A DNA stretch of 64,000 bases from Providencia stuartii. GTDB taxonomy: Bacteria; Pseudomonadota; Gammaproteobacteria; Enterobacterales; Enterobacteriaceae. The stretch's first letter is position 1. The number at the start of each line of letters is the position of its first letter. Under the pieces are notes generated by a model that was given only the letters and a program-made list of their open reading frames with translations, had not been told where the DNA came from and searched no databases. The stretch lies in assembly GCA_900455155.1 (NCBI GenBank), contig UGUC01000003.1:536488-600487 (forward strand), read 5' to 3'. A program made the translations under genes and the position numbers. Below, piece by piece: positions 18,239 to 27,048 of the stretch.

Positions 18239-19036
18239 TCATCTCAATTTATCAAATAGCTTTTTGACCATCTCTGCATTATTTAATGTAAAAAAATGCA
18301 ATCGCTTGTTTTCTTTTATATACTCTCCGATGAGAAATTGAGTAAGCTGAATACCAAATGCCCTATGGTTATTAATATTACTCGGTCTTATGTGTTTCTT
18401 TATCCATAATGGATAATCGATCGCATTATTTTTAAAAAACGATTCGATAAAACTAAAGTTAAGCATAGGCATCATTGATATTGTGATAGGAATATCATTC
18501 CCCAATTGCTTTTTCATATAAGAAAATGCATTTTTATTCAAACATAATTGACTAATAAGCTCTGTAACGCCTAATTGCAATTTTTTTCTTAGCCAATCAA
18601 TTTCTATTTCAGGTGTGATACTCTCTTTGTGATAATCAGGATAAATACTGGATTTTATCATCACTTCAGGGTATCTCCTCCGAATAAAATCAATAAGTTC
18701 TATGCCATAATTAAATGGGAGTTCCTCATCAAAACGGTGTCTATCCCCCCTAATGACAAACAATTCTGTTATATCATTCTTCAAATACTCTTCAATAATA
18801 AAACATAACTCACATTCATCTTTATTATTAATCGCAATATGAGGAACCACATTTACATGAGTAAGGTTCTTTAATTCACAACACGTATTATAGGTATCTC
18901 GCCATTCAGTTTTACCTATCTCAGTATTCACTGTATAGAATAAGGGTGTTAGCTCTTCAGTATTTTTTAGCAAATGTTCTAATGTATTATCTATTTTAGA
19001 CATAGCACTGATTTCAAAGCTCAAGGCTGTTTCCAT
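18239..19036 (-). CDS. Divergent methylenetetrahydrofolate-reductase (MetF)-like protein
   Basis: 265 residues aligned by eye along most of E. coli MetF. Matches are SFEIS (MetF SFEFFPP), VVPHIAI (PHLTC), LFVIRGD with the FAD-contact Asp, SSIYPDYHKES (AYPEVHPE), LRKKLQLGVTELISQ (LKRKVDAGANRAITQ), ITISMMPMLNFS and HFFTLNNAEM. The fold is therefore a MetF-type TIM barrel, probably flavin-binding. It is strongly diverged: the PP after the catalytic Glu is replaced and the dimer/FAD segments are altered. Whether it still reduces methylene-THF is open. The start at 19036 places AGGG 7 nt upstream. It is AT-rich and 140 bp upstream of the amidase on the same strand. Confidence 0.7.
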   Translation of the reverse strand: METALSFEISAMSKIDNTLEHLLKNTEELTPLFYTVNTEIGKTEWRDTYNTCCELKNLTHVNVVPHIAINNKDECELCFIIEEYLKNDITELFVIRGDRHRFDEELPFNYGIELIDFIRRRYPEVMIKSSIYPDYHKESITPEIEIDWLRKKLQLGVTELISQLCLNKNAFSYMKKQLGNDIPITISMMPMLNFSFIESFFKNNAIDYPLWIKKHIRPSNINNHRAFGIQLTQFLIGEYIKENKRLHFFTLNNAEMVKKLFDKLR

Positions 19037-19060
19037 ATACATACCCTCGCTCTCTAACAT

Positions 19061-19537
19061 TTCGCCACTAAAGCTTCACTCATTCACTAATCATAAGTAA
19101 CAGCATCCCCAAAAAAAACAATCGAACATTTAAAATAGAGGACATCTTATACCTTTAATCATTTTATTAAACGTTTATAGGTGACTTGAAACACGGTTCC
19201 TCAACTCACTATTCTATAGAGAAAACACTGAATTATTTTAATTTTTATATTCAATAACTTTATCCTTTTATTTAAATTATAGTTCATCATAGGAGAACAA
19301 CTAAAATACTTCAACAAACAAAATACGCATAAAACGAGTGGTGCTTTTCTATCAACTCAGTCATGGCGCATATTCACGAACTCATCGAACAGACAGAATC
19401 AATCAATATTTAATTGATTACGAGGTTGATATAGGAAATCAAACGATTAATTTCATTATTATTGGTGCTTATTATTTTGAAAATTAAAAATGGTGATAGT
19501 GAACTCAGAAGATGAAGAGAATCATAAAACAAAGCAT
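19061..19537. other. Intergenic DNA without recognisable features
   Basis: About 480 bp, very AT-rich. No frame, RNA or repeat stands out except short phrases that could be remnants of a gene. The promoter of the MetF-like gene should lie near 19061-19150. Confidence 0.5.
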
Positions 19538-19576
19538 ATATTAACACGTATAATGACTCATTATACGTGTTAATAT
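19538..19576. terminator. Perfect 19-bp inverted repeat downstream of the fimbrial operon
   Basis: Arms ATATTAACACGTATAATGA and its exact complement are separated by a single base. A T-rich stretch follows on the minus strand. It lies immediately past the operon terminator at 19586-19617, so may be a second terminator or a protein site. Confidence 0.6.
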
Positions 19577-19585
19577 CAATAAAAA

Positions 19586-19617
19586 ATGGTAAAAATCAAT
19601 CCATTGATTTTCACCAT
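19586..19617 (-). terminator. Terminator of the fimbrial operon
   Basis: 15-bp arms ATGGTGAAAATCAAT/ATTGATTTTTACCAT (one mismatch, 2-nt loop), followed on the minus strand by TTTTTATTG; 19 nt after the adhesin stop. Confidence 0.8.
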
Positions 19618-19635
19618 CGCCAAACGTAATTCAAA

Positions 19636-20661
19636 TTAAATATACTCAAAAATTAATACACCACCACCACTCATATTACCTACCGATGCATTAGCCCTAT
19701 TTTTTCCTAATGTCATACCAATATCTAATGTTTTATTTGTAATGCCTTGTAAAGTGGTAATTAACTGTTTTTTATTATCCACGGATAGCTCACCATACCA
19801 ACCCGATGACGTGTTACCTAAATCTAAACTAGTACGAGTTGGATTAGCACTATCAATTGGTTTTGATGGTCGGTAAGTCACTTTAATATTGCCTGGATGA
19901 GTGCAACTAACCGTTATTGTTTTAGTCAAATTTTTACCTTCTGCTAATGACTGAGGTAATGTACCAAAATTAAAATCTAACTGAGTTTTATCGACTCGGC
20001 ACGTATTCACCACCGTGACATAAAAGTTTAACCTTGCTGAGTTTTTAGGCTGTATTAGCGCAACAGAACTTAACCATTTACTAGGTACCTCCGGATTCCT
20101 TACCCCAAACAAAGTTGTATCCACTTGAATAATATGCGGTGTACTTCTAATCGGTAAATTTGTATTACTAATTAAAGTTACTGCCGTTTGCCCACTAAAA
20201 GCCATCGGTGTATAAGGTACTGAATTGCACGTTGCACGCCCGACATTACCTGCACTTTGACCTATTTTTGCGTATTGAGCATTAGGATATCCCGAAATTG
20301 ATCCCAAAGATTGAGGTAAAACAATTCTAAAATCAAATGCCTTCCGCGTTACAGGATCAACATATCTCACTGTATTTGGTACGATAACATACTGCACGTT
20401 AATTGAATTAGGAGAACCACCATAAGGAGCACAGGCACGAGTCCCCCAAGCATATTCTGTCATTCTCCCGCCAGAGCTACTTAAAATGGCATTCAACGTT
20501 AAGTTTACACCATTAAAATTAGCCCCCGTCCAAGTTGTATTTGCGGTAAACTGAGTGCCATTATATCCCATGACAGTCCAATCATCAGGGTCTCCAGCGG
20601 AGCTAATATTTGAAAAAGCAAATAATACGACCGGTAGTAAAGAAAAAAATTTTTTCATCAT
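19636..20661 (-). CDS. Fimbrial tip adhesin (two-domain, MrpH-position)
   Basis: 341 residues, twice the size of the pilins, with a signal peptide (MMKKFFSLLPVVLFAFSNISSAG). Residues of about 25-215 form the putative receptor-binding domain, with Cys residues in TRACAPYGG and GRATCNSVPY. From about 220 a pilin domain begins at VNTCRVDKTQLDFNFGTLP and includes TITVSCTHPG. The last residues GGGVLIFEYI supply the C-terminal beta strand for donor-strand exchange. It is the last gene of the operon, where tip adhesins are usual. The ligand cannot be predicted. Confidence 0.85.
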   Translation of the reverse strand: MMKKFFSLLPVVLFAFSNISSAGDPDDWTVMGYNGTQFTANTTWTGANFNGVNLTLNAILSSSGGRMTEYAWGTRACAPYGGSPNSINVQYVIVPNTVRYVDPVTRKAFDFRIVLPQSLGSISGYPNAQYAKIGQSAGNVGRATCNSVPYTPMAFSGQTAVTLISNTNLPIRSTPHIIQVDTTLFGVRNPEVPSKWLSSVALIQPKNSARLNFYVTVVNTCRVDKTQLDFNFGTLPQSLAEGKNLTKTITVSCTHPGNIKVTYRPSKPIDSANPTRTSLDLGNTSSGWYGELSVDNKKQLITTLQGITNKTLDIGMTLGKNRANASVGNMSGGGVLIFEYI

Positions 20662-20676
20662 AAGACCTAATTCAGA

Positions 20677-21210
20677 TTATAAATAACTCATCAAAATAGC
20701 CACCGTACTGTCAAAGCTACCTTCAGTTAATAGTGATTTATCAGGTGTAATTAAAGATGCACGAAGAATAAATGAGCCTTCTAGCTCATTACTCCCAAAA
20801 GGGATCCACTTATTTAAATCAAGATTAGTATTTTCTTTTGTCAACGAAATTCCTAATCCCTCCTTTGATGTGCGTAATACATTATTACCTACCTGTGTAT
20901 AAATGCCATATTTTGTCGGATATAAATATAAGCTCATCACTTTGTTAGCGGGTACTGAACTACCAGCGCAGTTATATTTAAGTTGAATATCTTGATAAGC
21001 AGTTCCACTCTCTACGTCAGAAAAATCAATGTTATCAAAGTTCACAAACAAGGGGGATTGATTATTATTGCCTAAAACGGTACAGACCGGAGCAACAATC
21101 GTTGCACTAATATTTATTCTGACATCTGCACGACCGCTATTAAAATCAGCGGCAAGACTCCAATTGGATAGAAACAATAATAATAAGAGTAGCTGTCTTG
21201 TCTTTATCAT
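20677..21210 (-). CDS. Minor fimbrial subunit
   Basis: 177 residues, signal peptide LLLLLLFLSNWSLA, then a pilin domain with the conserved Cys pair in APVCTVLGNN and LKYNCAGS and the terminal beta strand VAILMSYL. Probably an adaptor or tip-fibrillum pilin, given its position between another minor pilin and the adhesin. Gaps to both neighbours are 14-15 nt, so the gene is co-transcribed. Confidence 0.85.
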   Translation of the reverse strand: MIKTRQLLLLLLFLSNWSLAADFNSGRADVRINISATIVAPVCTVLGNNNQSPLFVNFDNIDFSDVESGTAYQDIQLKYNCAGSSVPANKVMSLYLYPTKYGIYTQVGNNVLRTSKEGLGISLTKENTNLDLNKWIPFGSNELEGSFILRASLITPDKSLLTEGSFDSTVAILMSYL

Positions 21211-21224
21211 ATTATTTCCTCTTA

Positions 21225-21725
21225 TTAATTATAATTAACCATAACACTTGCTGTGCCATGAATAGTGCCAGGTTTAGCGAAATCACCTTTAGTTAAAAAT
21301 GCATTTAAAACTAATTCTGCTTTACTATCATTAGTAACCTGTACTTCTAAAGGTTGATTAAATGATATAGGCTCCCCACTCATGCTTTCTAGGCCGACAA
21401 TGAGACCGGTTCCACCTTGCGTTTTCAAATAATCAACGCCATTTCGCCTATATACATTAGTAGAGTCTAATGAAATTTTTATAATCTTATTCATCAGTGT
21501 CGGCGTACAATTTTGAAATTCAATTGCAAATAATTTTTTATCCGAGATATTGCCACCGATTTCAATATAGCCTAATGAATAAGGTATGAATTGAACTGTT
21601 ATATCTGATTGTTTAATTTCACACTTTTTATCAACTAAATTACCATTAAAATTAATAACCAATTCACTGGCAAAAGCGGGAGATACCATCAAGCTAAGTA
21701 ATATGACCAGTATTTTTTTAATCAT
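21225..21725 (-). CDS. Minor fimbrial subunit
   Basis: 166 residues with signal peptide ILVILLSLMVSPAFA. The Cys pair DKKCEIKQSD and EFQNCTPTL and the terminal strand GTASVMVNYN mark a type 1-like pilin. It overlaps the end of the preceding small gene by 8 nt, so translation is probably coupled. The family usually forms the fibrillum below the tip. Confidence 0.85.
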   Translation of the reverse strand: MIKKILVILLSLMVSPAFASELVINFNGNLVDKKCEIKQSDITVQFIPYSLGYIEIGGNISDKKLFAIEFQNCTPTLMNKIIKISLDSTNVYRRNGVDYLKTQGGTGLIVGLESMSGEPISFNQPLEVQVTNDSKAELVLNAFLTKGDFAKPGTIHGTASVMVNYN

Positions 21726-22117
21726 AATCTAGCTCCATAATCACTGCTCTACCCTTAATTTTTTTAGTCTGTAGATAAACATTATTTCTACCTGAGAATA
21801 GCTTCTGAGATGCCATCACTTGCTGATTACCTTCAAACACTTTCGCTTTTGCCTGTAATGGAATTTTTATATTATTATCATTAAACAAGCATTTATCTAA
21901 CTCAATAAAAAAAGAAACTTCCAACATATTCATTAGCTAAAATGACACACGGAGAGTACATTAAACTTATTTTAAAATTCAGTTTTCCACTTAATTCATT
22001 CATCTTCATTGCAGATGTCACATCATTCGAAGGAAAATAATTGTTTTCCTCATACTGAGTGGCCATGCTACTAAATGAAATAAATAAAGTGTAAAACACT
22101 AAATAAAAATACTTCAT
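21718..22117 (-). pseudogene. Small fimbrial operon protein (one frameshift)
   Basis: Signal peptide (YLVFYTLFISFSSMA) followed by a short beta-rich protein with two Cys residues (YSPCVILAN and LDKCLFND). A run of seven T on the minus strand near 21907-21913 shifts the frame. With six T the two halves join as YVGSFFIELDKCLF and give about 132 residues. It sits between chaperone and minor pilins, the position of mrpE in the Proteus MR/P operon. Probably a minor pilin or terminator; sequence error is the likeliest cause of the break. Confidence 0.65.
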
Positions 22118-22145
22118 TGCACTCTCACTTTGTTAGCTCTGAAAT

Positions 22146-22853
22146 TTATTGTTTATCAGCTTTACAGACAGATGCATCACAGTTAAATGAAACTGTTGGC
22201 CTTCCACCATAGTCGTTAATATAAGTAAGATAAGGCTTTTGAAAATGAGCAGTCTTGACTTGATAAGAACCAAAAGGTTCGATCATAAACGAATCAAAGG
22301 CGCCATTTTCTGACTTATTTCTATCACCGGCTAAGCCTATCACGGTCAAATAAAAAGGTGATGTATTTTTAACCACATAACCATTACTGACAGATTGTAA
22401 TTCTAAATCTAAAGCCCAATTGGTTTTTGCCTTATCTAAAATCGCCTCTGGGCGATAGAATAATTTAATTCTTGACTGTAATGCGACCTGCATAACATTC
22501 GGTTTATCACTTTTAGGCGGGATCTCTCTTAAATTAAAGTAATAAACAGACTCTCTATCTTTCGGTAACTGAGATACATCCGTCGTCGAGATTCGAATCA
22601 TACTTTTTACGTTTGGTTCCAAACGTTGAACCAATGGTGTTGCAATTAACGGCCCTGTTGTTAATTTATTACCATCTTTATCATCAATCCAAGCCTGAGC
22701 TAAATAGGGCAAAGTATCACTTTGATTCTCAATATTAATAATGACTGGATTAGAGCTCCCTTCTACTATCGCTCTTGTTCTATCAAGAGAAACCGCGGCC
22801 ATGCTGTTATGTGCTATAAATAATAGTGGAATTAACAATAATTTATATTTCAT
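22146..22853 (-). CDS. Periplasmic fimbrial chaperone (PapD family)
   Basis: 235 residues, signal peptide LLLIPLLFIAHNSMA. It has two Ig-like domains. The N-terminal domain holds the conserved Arg in SLDRTRAIVEG and the G1 strand VMQVALQSRIKLFYRP with the conserved Lys, both of which anchor the pilin C-terminus. It folds pilins and delivers them to the usher by donor-strand complementation. The short F1-G1 loop places it in the FGS class. A C-terminal Cys pair (FNCDASVCK) is present. It lies 9 nt downstream of the usher gene. Confidence 0.93.
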   Translation of the reverse strand: MKYKLLLIPLLFIAHNSMAAVSLDRTRAIVEGSSNPVIINIENQSDTLPYLAQAWIDDKDGNKLTTGPLIATPLVQRLEPNVKSMIRISTTDVSQLPKDRESVYYFNLREIPPKSDKPNVMQVALQSRIKLFYRPEAILDKAKTNWALDLELQSVSNGYVVKNTSPFYLTVIGLAGDRNKSENGAFDSFMIEPFGSYQVKTAHFQKPYLTYINDYGGRPTVSFNCDASVCKADKQ

Positions 22854-22862
22854 AAAAACTCT

Positions 22863-25337
22863 CTATTTCTCACAAATTAAAATAATTTGATTTACATTAT
22901 CTAAGGTTGGTAAGGTCGTACTGCATTGTATTTTATTAGACCAGTTGATATTTAACTTTTCTTCTGATTGAACCGCTGTTAACCAAACTAATCCATTATC
23001 GCTTACAATCCCGACCTCTCTCCCTTTTTCATTTAATACCTGAGAACCAAATGGTGGTGACCCTGAGTTATCAGACATTTTAATCGTTGCAAATAATTTA
23101 AAACCTTTATCTGCACTTATTTTTCTATATCCAATAGCGCCTTCTGTTAAGGCGATATCATAAATTGTATTTGATGATTCAATATTATCTGGTAATTTAC
23201 TCATATCCACATTGTAACTATTTTTATAATAGTTAGTCATGTTAGGAATAACGCCAATACCTAATCCATTCGTCACGGTTGTACCATTATTTAAAGGAAC
23301 ATCCGCGATATTATTTGTGTCTATCATTAACCTTGAGGCAGAAGAATATGATGAACTGTGTAAAGCTACACCATGTTGCGTCAATGTCACCCCACCATTG
23401 AGTCCTAAGCCTAAACTACTATCCCCTTTATCCGAGATAGACATATTACTATTGATAGATGCATAGCGTGTCGGTAAATCATACATTCCAGCAAGTGTAC
23501 TTTGTTTTTTGGCATCTTTACCGTAGCTTGTCGATGCACTTATATTATAGTAGTCATTATCATCTGTTAAATTAGACACTGAAACACGCGAATTATAAGT
23601 ATCGTTATATTTCATTGTATCAAAAGTATAAAACTGCTTACCAAATGGCACAGAAAGCATTAAGCTAATTTGGTCATCATATTTATTTTGATAATAACTT
23701 CTATTTGCTGATAATGTAATGCTTCCTCCCTGTAGTTTTAAGTAAGGAAGATTGATACTTTTACCTATATTAAGACCATATTGATGAGTTTGACCTCTAT
23801 CCCAATATTGTTGCAATTGATAATTTAAGTTTATATTAAACTCACCTAAGCGCTTAGAAAGCGTTATTTGATAACGTTCTTTTTCGCTATCAACAACCCT
23901 ATCATCTCTTAAATCTAAATATTGGGATAATGTATAGTATTTTCTATCAGTAAATCGATACCCTGCAAAAGTTAAGTCCATATCGTAGTCATCGAATGTT
24001 TTCGAGTAATTAACACTGTATGAGTTACCTGAAGGACTATCATGATCTAATTGTGCGAACGAACGCGTAATGTTCACAGAAAGTGCACCAAACCGATTCA
24101 TAAAACGACCAACACCTAATGAAACCTGTTGATAGCCTTGGCTAATATCTGTTGCACCGTTTAACGACCAATTGTTATTTAAACCGTGAGAAGCCTCTGC
24201 TCTAAAAAAGAACACACCACGATATACCGAATGATCCACTTTTGTCGGTTGCCCCGCAGATACGTTATATCGCGTGGTGCCCGGACGCGTTAAATACGGA
24301 ACATTCGAACTACTCACTGTAAATTGTTGTTCAGTACCATCCTGCTCAATAATTTTTACGTTAAGCTCACCACGAGTTCCACTGTTTAATGATTGAATCT
24401 TAAATGGTCCAGCAGGTACATTTCCATCGTGCAATACACGTCCAAGTTGTGTAATGACAACTCGTGCATTCGTTTTAGCTATACCTGTTATCTCTGGTGC
24501 ATATCCACGTAACCTTGGTGGTAACATGGAATCATTAGTGAATAATGATAATCCTGTAAATTTAATTGGCTCTAAAATTTGTGAGGGGGTTGTACTCTCA
24601 CCAATCACTAATTTAGAATCTAGCGCTTTTATATTTCTATATAAATAAATGGCATTAAATAAAAAATTACGTATTGTCGATGTTTTACCATTGGAATTTT
24701 GTCTTTGATAATTACCATAGTATTCGCTACGTAGGCGCCATGCTCCCATATTGGCGCCAAGATATCCACTAATGGAAGCAATCTGATTCTTTAAGCTATC
24801 CCGATCACTATATTGATAGTTTGCATTATAGTCTAATAACAACCCACTGATACCTTCATCCCACAATGATTTCGGTAACCAGTTATTATCCATATATTCG
24901 AGATATAATTGTGGTATATTCAGCGTCACAGTGCCTTCGGATAAATTAGGGACAACACTGACCCCTTTTAATGCCGAAAAATCAATACACGCCCCATCAT
25001 TCCAATAGGTTAATTGGTCAATATACTTTTCTTTAATACCTAAGCTATTAATGTATGACTTATCAATGCACACATCACTGACAGAGGTATCTGTACTATC
25101 ACCAATAATTTGAATAGGAACTGTAGACTGCGTCAATTGAGTACTATTTATAATGATGTTAAAGAAATAAGTTCCCGGTAGAATGAAATTAGGATTTTTA
25201 AATCTTGAGACGTCAATGTTAGCTTTATCTTCGCTATCAAGTATATCGGTATTAAACTCTACAGCGTAAGACACTTTAGTCAAACAAAGCATCGATACCA
25301 TGAATATCGTTATTTTTTCTTTTGTTGATAACATCAT
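22863..25337 (-). CDS. Outer-membrane fimbrial usher
   Basis: 824 residues. After the signal peptide comes the periplasmic N-domain (VEFNTDILDSE, ISRFxxPNFILPGTY type). A 24-strand barrel follows, interrupted by the plug, with signature LTNDSMLPPRLRGYAPEI near residue 270 and GPFKIQSLNSGTRGELNV. C-terminal periplasmic domains end with the Cys pair IQCSTTL...ILICEK. The usher exports and assembles pilin subunits. Length and domain order are complete, with no frameshift. It lies 14 nt after the preceding minor pilin gene. Confidence 0.95.
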   Translation of the reverse strand: MMLSTKEKITIFMVSMLCLTKVSYAVEFNTDILDSEDKANIDVSRFKNPNFILPGTYFFNIIINSTQLTQSTVPIQIIGDSTDTSVSDVCIDKSYINSLGIKEKYIDQLTYWNDGACIDFSALKGVSVVPNLSEGTVTLNIPQLYLEYMDNNWLPKSLWDEGISGLLLDYNANYQYSDRDSLKNQIASISGYLGANMGAWRLRSEYYGNYQRQNSNGKTSTIRNFLFNAIYLYRNIKALDSKLVIGESTTPSQILEPIKFTGLSLFTNDSMLPPRLRGYAPEITGIAKTNARVVITQLGRVLHDGNVPAGPFKIQSLNSGTRGELNVKIIEQDGTEQQFTVSSSNVPYLTRPGTTRYNVSAGQPTKVDHSVYRGVFFFRAEASHGLNNNWSLNGATDISQGYQQVSLGVGRFMNRFGALSVNITRSFAQLDHDSPSGNSYSVNYSKTFDDYDMDLTFAGYRFTDRKYYTLSQYLDLRDDRVVDSEKERYQITLSKRLGEFNINLNYQLQQYWDRGQTHQYGLNIGKSINLPYLKLQGGSITLSANRSYYQNKYDDQISLMLSVPFGKQFYTFDTMKYNDTYNSRVSVSNLTDDNDYYNISASTSYGKDAKKQSTLAGMYDLPTRYASINSNMSISDKGDSSLGLGLNGGVTLTQHGVALHSSSYSSASRLMIDTNNIADVPLNNGTTVTNGLGIGVIPNMTNYYKNSYNVDMSKLPDNIESSNTIYDIALTEGAIGYRKISADKGFKLFATIKMSDNSGSPPFGSQVLNEKGREVGIVSDNGLVWLTAVQSEEKLNINWSNKIQCSTTLPTLDNVNQIILICEK

Positions 25338-25351
25338 AAATACTCATTAGA

Positions 25352-25894
25352 TTAATAGTAATCGATATCAAATGTAATGATACTTGAGAATTCTCCTAAT
25401 TGAGGCTTTAGCTTATCAACAACAATAACCTCAGATAAAAAGTCTAATTGCTGTTCATTAATCGATTTTGTTTTCCCGGATATTCTTTTTAATTTATAAA
25501 TTGGGTAGTATTGATTAGGTTTAACAACATCGTTTCCACTTAATATATAAATAGCTAAACCATCGGCATCATTAAATTTAAAGCCATTAAAATTATTTGT
25601 TGCTGGACCTGTAAACTTTATTCGTACAGGCGATTTTTCATCATTGAAGTAAGAATTTGATAATTGGCAATTATTTAAAATTATTTTAAATGGTTTCTTT
25701 ATCTTATTTTCTTCTAACTTGCTTAAGGCATAGGCACCAAAATCAATAATTTGGTCTTTACTCGTCAATTGAATTGAGCAACCAGAAGCGAGTACCTCTC
25801 CTTTTACTGTTGCCTGTCCCCAATTCATTGCAGCAAAGACTGGCATACTGAAAATAGGTGAGAATAACAGAGTAATAATCAGCAAGCTTTTCAT
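25352..25894 (-). CDS. Minor fimbrial subunit (MrpB-position)
   Basis: 180 residues with signal peptide (LLIITLLFSPIFSMPVFA), Cys pair ASGCSIQLTSKD and ILNNCQLSN, the QIIDFGAY strand, and terminal IITFDIDYY. Its place between major pilin and usher matches mrpB, whose family members act as base or termination subunits. It is 58 nt past the major pilin stop. Confidence 0.85.
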   Translation of the reverse strand: MKSLLIITLLFSPIFSMPVFAAMNWGQATVKGEVLASGCSIQLTSKDQIIDFGAYALSKLEENKIKKPFKIILNNCQLSNSYFNDEKSPVRIKFTGPATNNFNGFKFNDADGLAIYILSGNDVVKPNQYYPIYKLKRISGKTKSINEQQLDFLSEVIVVDKLKPQLGEFSSIITFDIDYY

Positions 25895-25952
25895 AGTATT
25901 AATTTTTCAAATTATAGGCTCCTTCGCCTAATAGTGAAGGAGCCTGTATAAC

Positions 25953-26495
25953 TTACTGGTATGCGATTTCGAAAGTAGAGATCGTTGAGAAATCACCTGC
26001 TGTTACAGCATTAGCACCCACCTTCTTAACGAAAGCAGAATAAGTCAATGTATTATCACCATCACGTAGGTTCAGTGCCGCAGGGGTTCCAAAAGTAATA
26101 TCTTGGATACCAACTGCAACGTTTGCTGCGCTACCTGATGTTGCTAAAAGATTTTGACCTGCAATTTTGCTAACACCATCAAAAGTAATCGTTGCGGTCT
26201 TAGTAACTGTGACTGGGTTTTGTGGATCTGTATCGTCAATAGAAGTCAAAGAACAATTTTTCAGGTTCAATTCAAAATTTTTGTATTTTGAATCGCCCGC
26301 ATTTAATTGGCTTAGAGATAGCTGACCAAAATCAACAACCGTTGCCGTACCGCCTTGACCCGCATCTAGGTTACAAGGAGTATCACGAACTTCACCTTTG
26401 AAAGTCACGGTGCCTGAGTTAACGTCTGCAAGTGAAGCGAAAGATGTGGTTAACATAGCCGCTGCTAATACAGCCATAGCTTTATTTAATTTCAT
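25953..26495 (-). CDS. Major fimbrial subunit (MrpA-like pilin)
   Basis: 180 residues. Signal peptide cleavable after AMLTTSFASLA; mature pilin VNSGTVTFKGEVRDTPCNL with the Cys pair completed in LNLKNCSL; VVDFGQLS and the final STISTFEIAYQ are type 1 pilin hallmarks. Its base composition is less AT-rich than its neighbours, as usual for a highly expressed structural pilin. The leading position, a 265-bp upstream region and a 58-bp gap after it fit a strongly expressed first gene. Confidence 0.93.
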   Translation of the reverse strand: MKLNKAMAVLAAAMLTTSFASLADVNSGTVTFKGEVRDTPCNLDAGQGGTATVVDFGQLSLSQLNAGDSKYKNFELNLKNCSLTSIDDTDPQNPVTVTKTATITFDGVSKIAGQNLLATSGSAANVAVGIQDITFGTPAALNLRDGDNTLTYSAFVKKVGANAVTAGDFSTISTFEIAYQ

Positions 26496-26582
26496 ACTAT
26501 TTCCTATCGATGTTTTAAGTTTAATTATAAATTGAATAATAAAATTAAGACTATTTAATTACTCAACACAGATAAACATATC

Positions 26583-26622
26583 TGTATTAGAAAGCATTTT
26601 AGATAAAACACTTTCTAATACA
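26583..26622. promoter_or_regulatory. Dyad TGTATTAGAAAG/CTTTCTAATACA upstream of the fimbrial operon
   Basis: Perfect 12-bp arms separated by 16 bp, with a further inner TTTT/AAAA pairing. A third, directly oriented copy of TATTAGAAAG lies at 26679-26688. It sits 88 bp upstream of the major pilin, between it and the MrpJ-like gene. Candidate operator or leader hairpin. Confidence 0.5.
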
Positions 26623-26760
26623 TAAAAATTCACGAAGTCCATCCCCATTAGCTATAAAGCTAAAAGGTTAATTTAATATATTAGAAAGACAATACAGCTA
26701 AAACTAGTTTAACTTTTATCTATACTATAAAGATTCTTTAAACAGAAATAGGTTATCATT

Positions 26761-27048
26761 TCATAACATGTAGTCTTTTGGCGTTATATGGCAATCATCA
26801 GACTTAAAGAATGACGAATATGAAATAAAGTCTAAAAATGACACATTCATCACTGATAGTATAAATGTAAAATCTGATAATGAGAGTGTATGATAACCTC
26901 TTTCATACCGTGAAATTTGCTGTTGACTTACACCTATTAATTTACCAAGCTCAGCTCCCGTTAACCCTTTTTTTATTCTAATCATTCTTATAAATTCACC
27001 AATTTCAGAGTTAATCACATCAAAATGTTCTTTTTCTTGTGAAACCAT
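26761..27048 (-). CDS. MrpJ-like HTH (Cro/cI) regulator of the fimbrial locus
   Basis: 95 residues with a single XRE-type helix-turn-helix: EFIRMIRIKKGLTGAELGKLIGVSQQQISRYERG, the SQQQISRYE recognition segment being characteristic of Proteus/Providencia MrpJ paralogues. MrpJ proteins repress motility and adjust fimbrial expression. Here the gene lies upstream of the pilin genes, on the same strand, rather than at the operon end as mrpJ does. Two dyads lie about 130-180 bp upstream. Confidence 0.85.
   Translation of the reverse strand: MVSQEKEHFDVINSEIGEFIRMIRIKKGLTGAELGKLIGVSQQQISRYERGYHTLSLSDFTFILSVMNVSFLDFISYSSFFKSDDCHITPKDYML

Noticed and set aside
26496..27048. Invertible phase-variation switch as in MR/P
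   Set aside because: No pair of similar inverted repeats about 250 bp apart and no tyrosine recombinase gene are present; the only inverted arms are 16 bp apart.
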